DNA of 41,706 bases from Terriglobales bacterium (GTDB lineage: Bacteria; Acidobacteriota; Terriglobia; Terriglobales; Acidobacteriaceae): NCBI GenBank assembly GCA_035624455.1, contig DASPRM010000117.1:1-41706 (forward strand), written 5' to 3'. Below the pieces are notes generated by a model that saw only the letters and a list, made by a program, of their open reading frames with translations, did not search any database and was not told where the DNA came from. This document shows, one piece after another, positions 40,558 to 41,706 of this stretch (position 1 is its first letter; each line of letters opens with the position of its first letter). A program made the position numbers and the translations under genes.

Positions 40558-41238
40558 ATGCGCGATTTTGGCCCGTTGGATTCAGAGGTGCCTTGGTGTT
40601 TCTTCCGTCATCGGAGTGTTACCGGAGCCGAGAGGAGCGCACGTTCAGCGGGATTCTCTCTGGTCGAAATGATGACCGTCGTTGTGATCATAGTCATCAT
40701 CGGCGCAGTTGCTATACCCTTCTTGATACATGTTATGGCTGCTTACAGGATGTCATCCGCAGCCAAGTCTCTGGCCTTCGAGCTCAATATGACGCGCGTC
40801 CGAGCGGCTTCCAAATTCAACCTCGCCCGGTTGAGCTGCGACAACACGAGCGCCCCGGCGAGCTGCAAAATCGAACTTTGCAACGTGCAAGCTGGAAACG
40901 GCTTGTGCGATAACACCGCGTCGCCGGCATGGATATCCGATGGTGAGGCGCTGCCCCTTCCTGCGAACGTTTATTTTGGTTTTGGCTCGATCTCGAAAAC
41001 TCCGACAGCAGCCCTGTCCGCGAATGCTGAGACTTACCAGATTGTGTTTAACTCCCGCGGCTTGCCCGTGGATATAACCGGGGCCAAGCAGATACCCAAG
41101 CCGGACTATGCACTTTACATAAGGGATGCGGCAAATCCTAATAATGACGACGCCACATACGCGGTTACGGTGGCAGCGTCGGGAGCGGTAAGCGTCTGGC
41201 AATATAGCTCCGCGAACAACGCCTGGGGGACCCGGTGA
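40558..41238 (+). CDS. Type IV pilin-like / pseudopilin protein (GspH/FimT type)
   Basis: A prepilin with the class III cleavage site SAG^FSLVEMM (cleaved after Gly, Glu at +5) followed by the hydrophobic helix VVVIIVIIGAVAIPFLIHVM. The globular part has four cysteines (LSCDNTSAPASC and LCNVQAGNGLC) that may form disulfides, then beta strands (YQIVFNSRGLPVDI). The FNSRG and overall length (~170 mature residues) resemble GspH/FimT minor pilins that prime pilus assembly. The start is uncertain: ATG 40558 gives a ~31-residue leader, and GTG 40588 a 22-residue one. Its stop overlaps the next prepilin start (GTGA). Confidence 0.8.
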   Translation: MRDFGPLDSEVPWCFFRHRSVTGAERSARSAGFSLVEMMTVVVIIVIIGAVAIPFLIHVMAAYRMSSAAKSLAFELNMTRVRAASKFNLARLSCDNTSAPASCKIELCNVQAGNGLCDNTASPAWISDGEALPLPANVYFGFGSISKTPTAALSANAETYQIVFNSRGLPVDITGAKQIPKPDYALYIRDAANPNNDDATYAVTVAASGAVSVWQYSSANNAWGTR

Positions 41239-41706
41239 GAACAGTCATGCTATTAAACCCGATGTGTGGTAAGCACTCCGGGCGGGAGCACGGCACGACC
41301 ATAATCGAAACTGTGATTGCAGCGGGAGTTCTTCTGACCTGTATCGCAGGCGTGCTCTCACTATTTACGCTGTCGACAGGATTGAACGCGGGCCACGGCG
41401 AAAACGCCACTCGCAACACCGAATTTGCTGCGGCCAAGATCGATCATCTGATGGCATTGCCGTTTAATGATCCCGGTCTGGGAGGAAGCATGAGTGCCAG
41501 CAGCACGGCAGGAGGAATTGATCCGGCATCGCCCGTCAGCGGCTATGTGGACTATCTCGATAGGGCCGGCGCCTTGCTGAGCGGGGCAAGCAACGCTGCC
41601 TACATACGGCAGTGGCAGATCGTCAGCAGCGCAGCCGTGGATAGCTCGGGCGCGCCGCGGCTTAAGACCATCACCGTGGTGACGCGCACTGCTAACAATG
41701 TAAGCG
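41235..41706 (+). CDS. Type IV pilus prepilin, PilV/GspI-like (partial, runs off the end)
   Basis: 157 codons are visible before the window ends. The leader ends HG^TTIIETVIA (Gly before cleavage, Glu at +5), followed by a hydrophobic helix AAGVLLTCIAGVLSLFTLST. After it comes EFAAAKIDHLMALPFND, the A/xxKxxxLxxLPF pattern of PilV/GspI-type minor pilins. GTG 41235 overlaps the stop of the previous gene by four bases; ATG 41247 is an alternative. It shows that the cluster (probably PilW/PilX-like genes next) continues beyond the window. Confidence 0.8.
   Translation, partial: MRTVMLLNPMCGKHSGREHGTTIIETVIAAGVLLTCIAGVLSLFTLSTGLNAGHGENATRNTEFAAAKIDHLMALPFNDPGLGGSMSASSTAGGIDPASPVSGYVDYLDRAGALLSGASNAAYIRQWQIVSSAAVDSSGAPRLKTITVVTRTANNVS

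Overview
The window (41,706 bases, roughly 58-60 % GC by eye) is ordinary bacterial chromosome, most likely from an acidobacterium of the Terriglobia/Koribacter type. This is an inference. It rests on the gene repertoire (a TolC homologue with an Ala/Pro-rich head, a heterodimeric M16 protease pair, a stand-alone LigD polymerase, a PolX polymerase, YtcJ-type amidohydrolase, minor pilins), on frequent GTG/TTG starts, and on intergenic DNA packed with short repeats. No phage, plasmid, CRISPR or complete insertion sequence is visible. One RNA gene, tRNA-Ala(CGC), is present.

Layout. 1-3 kb: a BCP-type peroxiredoxin and a TolC-family efflux protein on the minus strand, separated by a textbook terminator. 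3.3-13.5 kb, all plus strand: truA, an aldehyde dehydrogenase, a PPOX flavin/F420 protein, a zinc-ribbon protein, a DRE-TIM (isopropylmalate/homocitrate synthase-like) enzyme, a PilZ-like protein with terminator, an anchored alpha/beta hydrolase, and a translationally coupled M20 peptidase and amidohydrolase. 13.5-19.3 kb: a repeat element with inverted ends, a small membrane protein, a cytochrome P450 (minus), an exported protein broken by an in-frame TGA, an ion channel with an abnormal filter, a DUF72 protein and a lone LigD polymerase domain (minus). 19.4-29 kb, plus strand: an active/inactive M16 protease pair, two tyrosine recombinases in tandem, a membrane HD-GYP protein behind a foldable leader, a polytopic GT-C-like protein, and a TauE/SafE exporter coupled to DUF1634.

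29-36.8 kb, mostly minus strand: two doubtful very small membrane proteins (plus strand), a tail-to-head pair of a membrane-anchored unknown and PolX, a cold-shock protein with a long leader, a Nudix hydrolase, a 55-residue unknown, a DUF2520 Rossmann protein (plus), ribA, the tRNA (plus) and a polytopic unknown. 36.9-41.7 kb, plus strand: a compact PHP phosphoesterase / GT4 glycosyltransferase / exported LolA-like operon, then the start of a minor-pilin cluster that runs off the end.

No single locus is a clear new defence or mobile system. The most unusual signals are between genes: at least eight degenerate heptamer arrays (consensus TCAGCAN), a ~100-base repeat present twice, six hairpin elements ending in GGATGAC or its complement, a ~225-base MITE-like unit, and a tandem pair of 21-base operator-like repeats before the tRNA. 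At gene level the best leads are the PHP-GT4-LolA operon, the interrupted gene at 15.7 kb, the channel with a GAT filter, and the switch-like leader of the HD-GYP gene.
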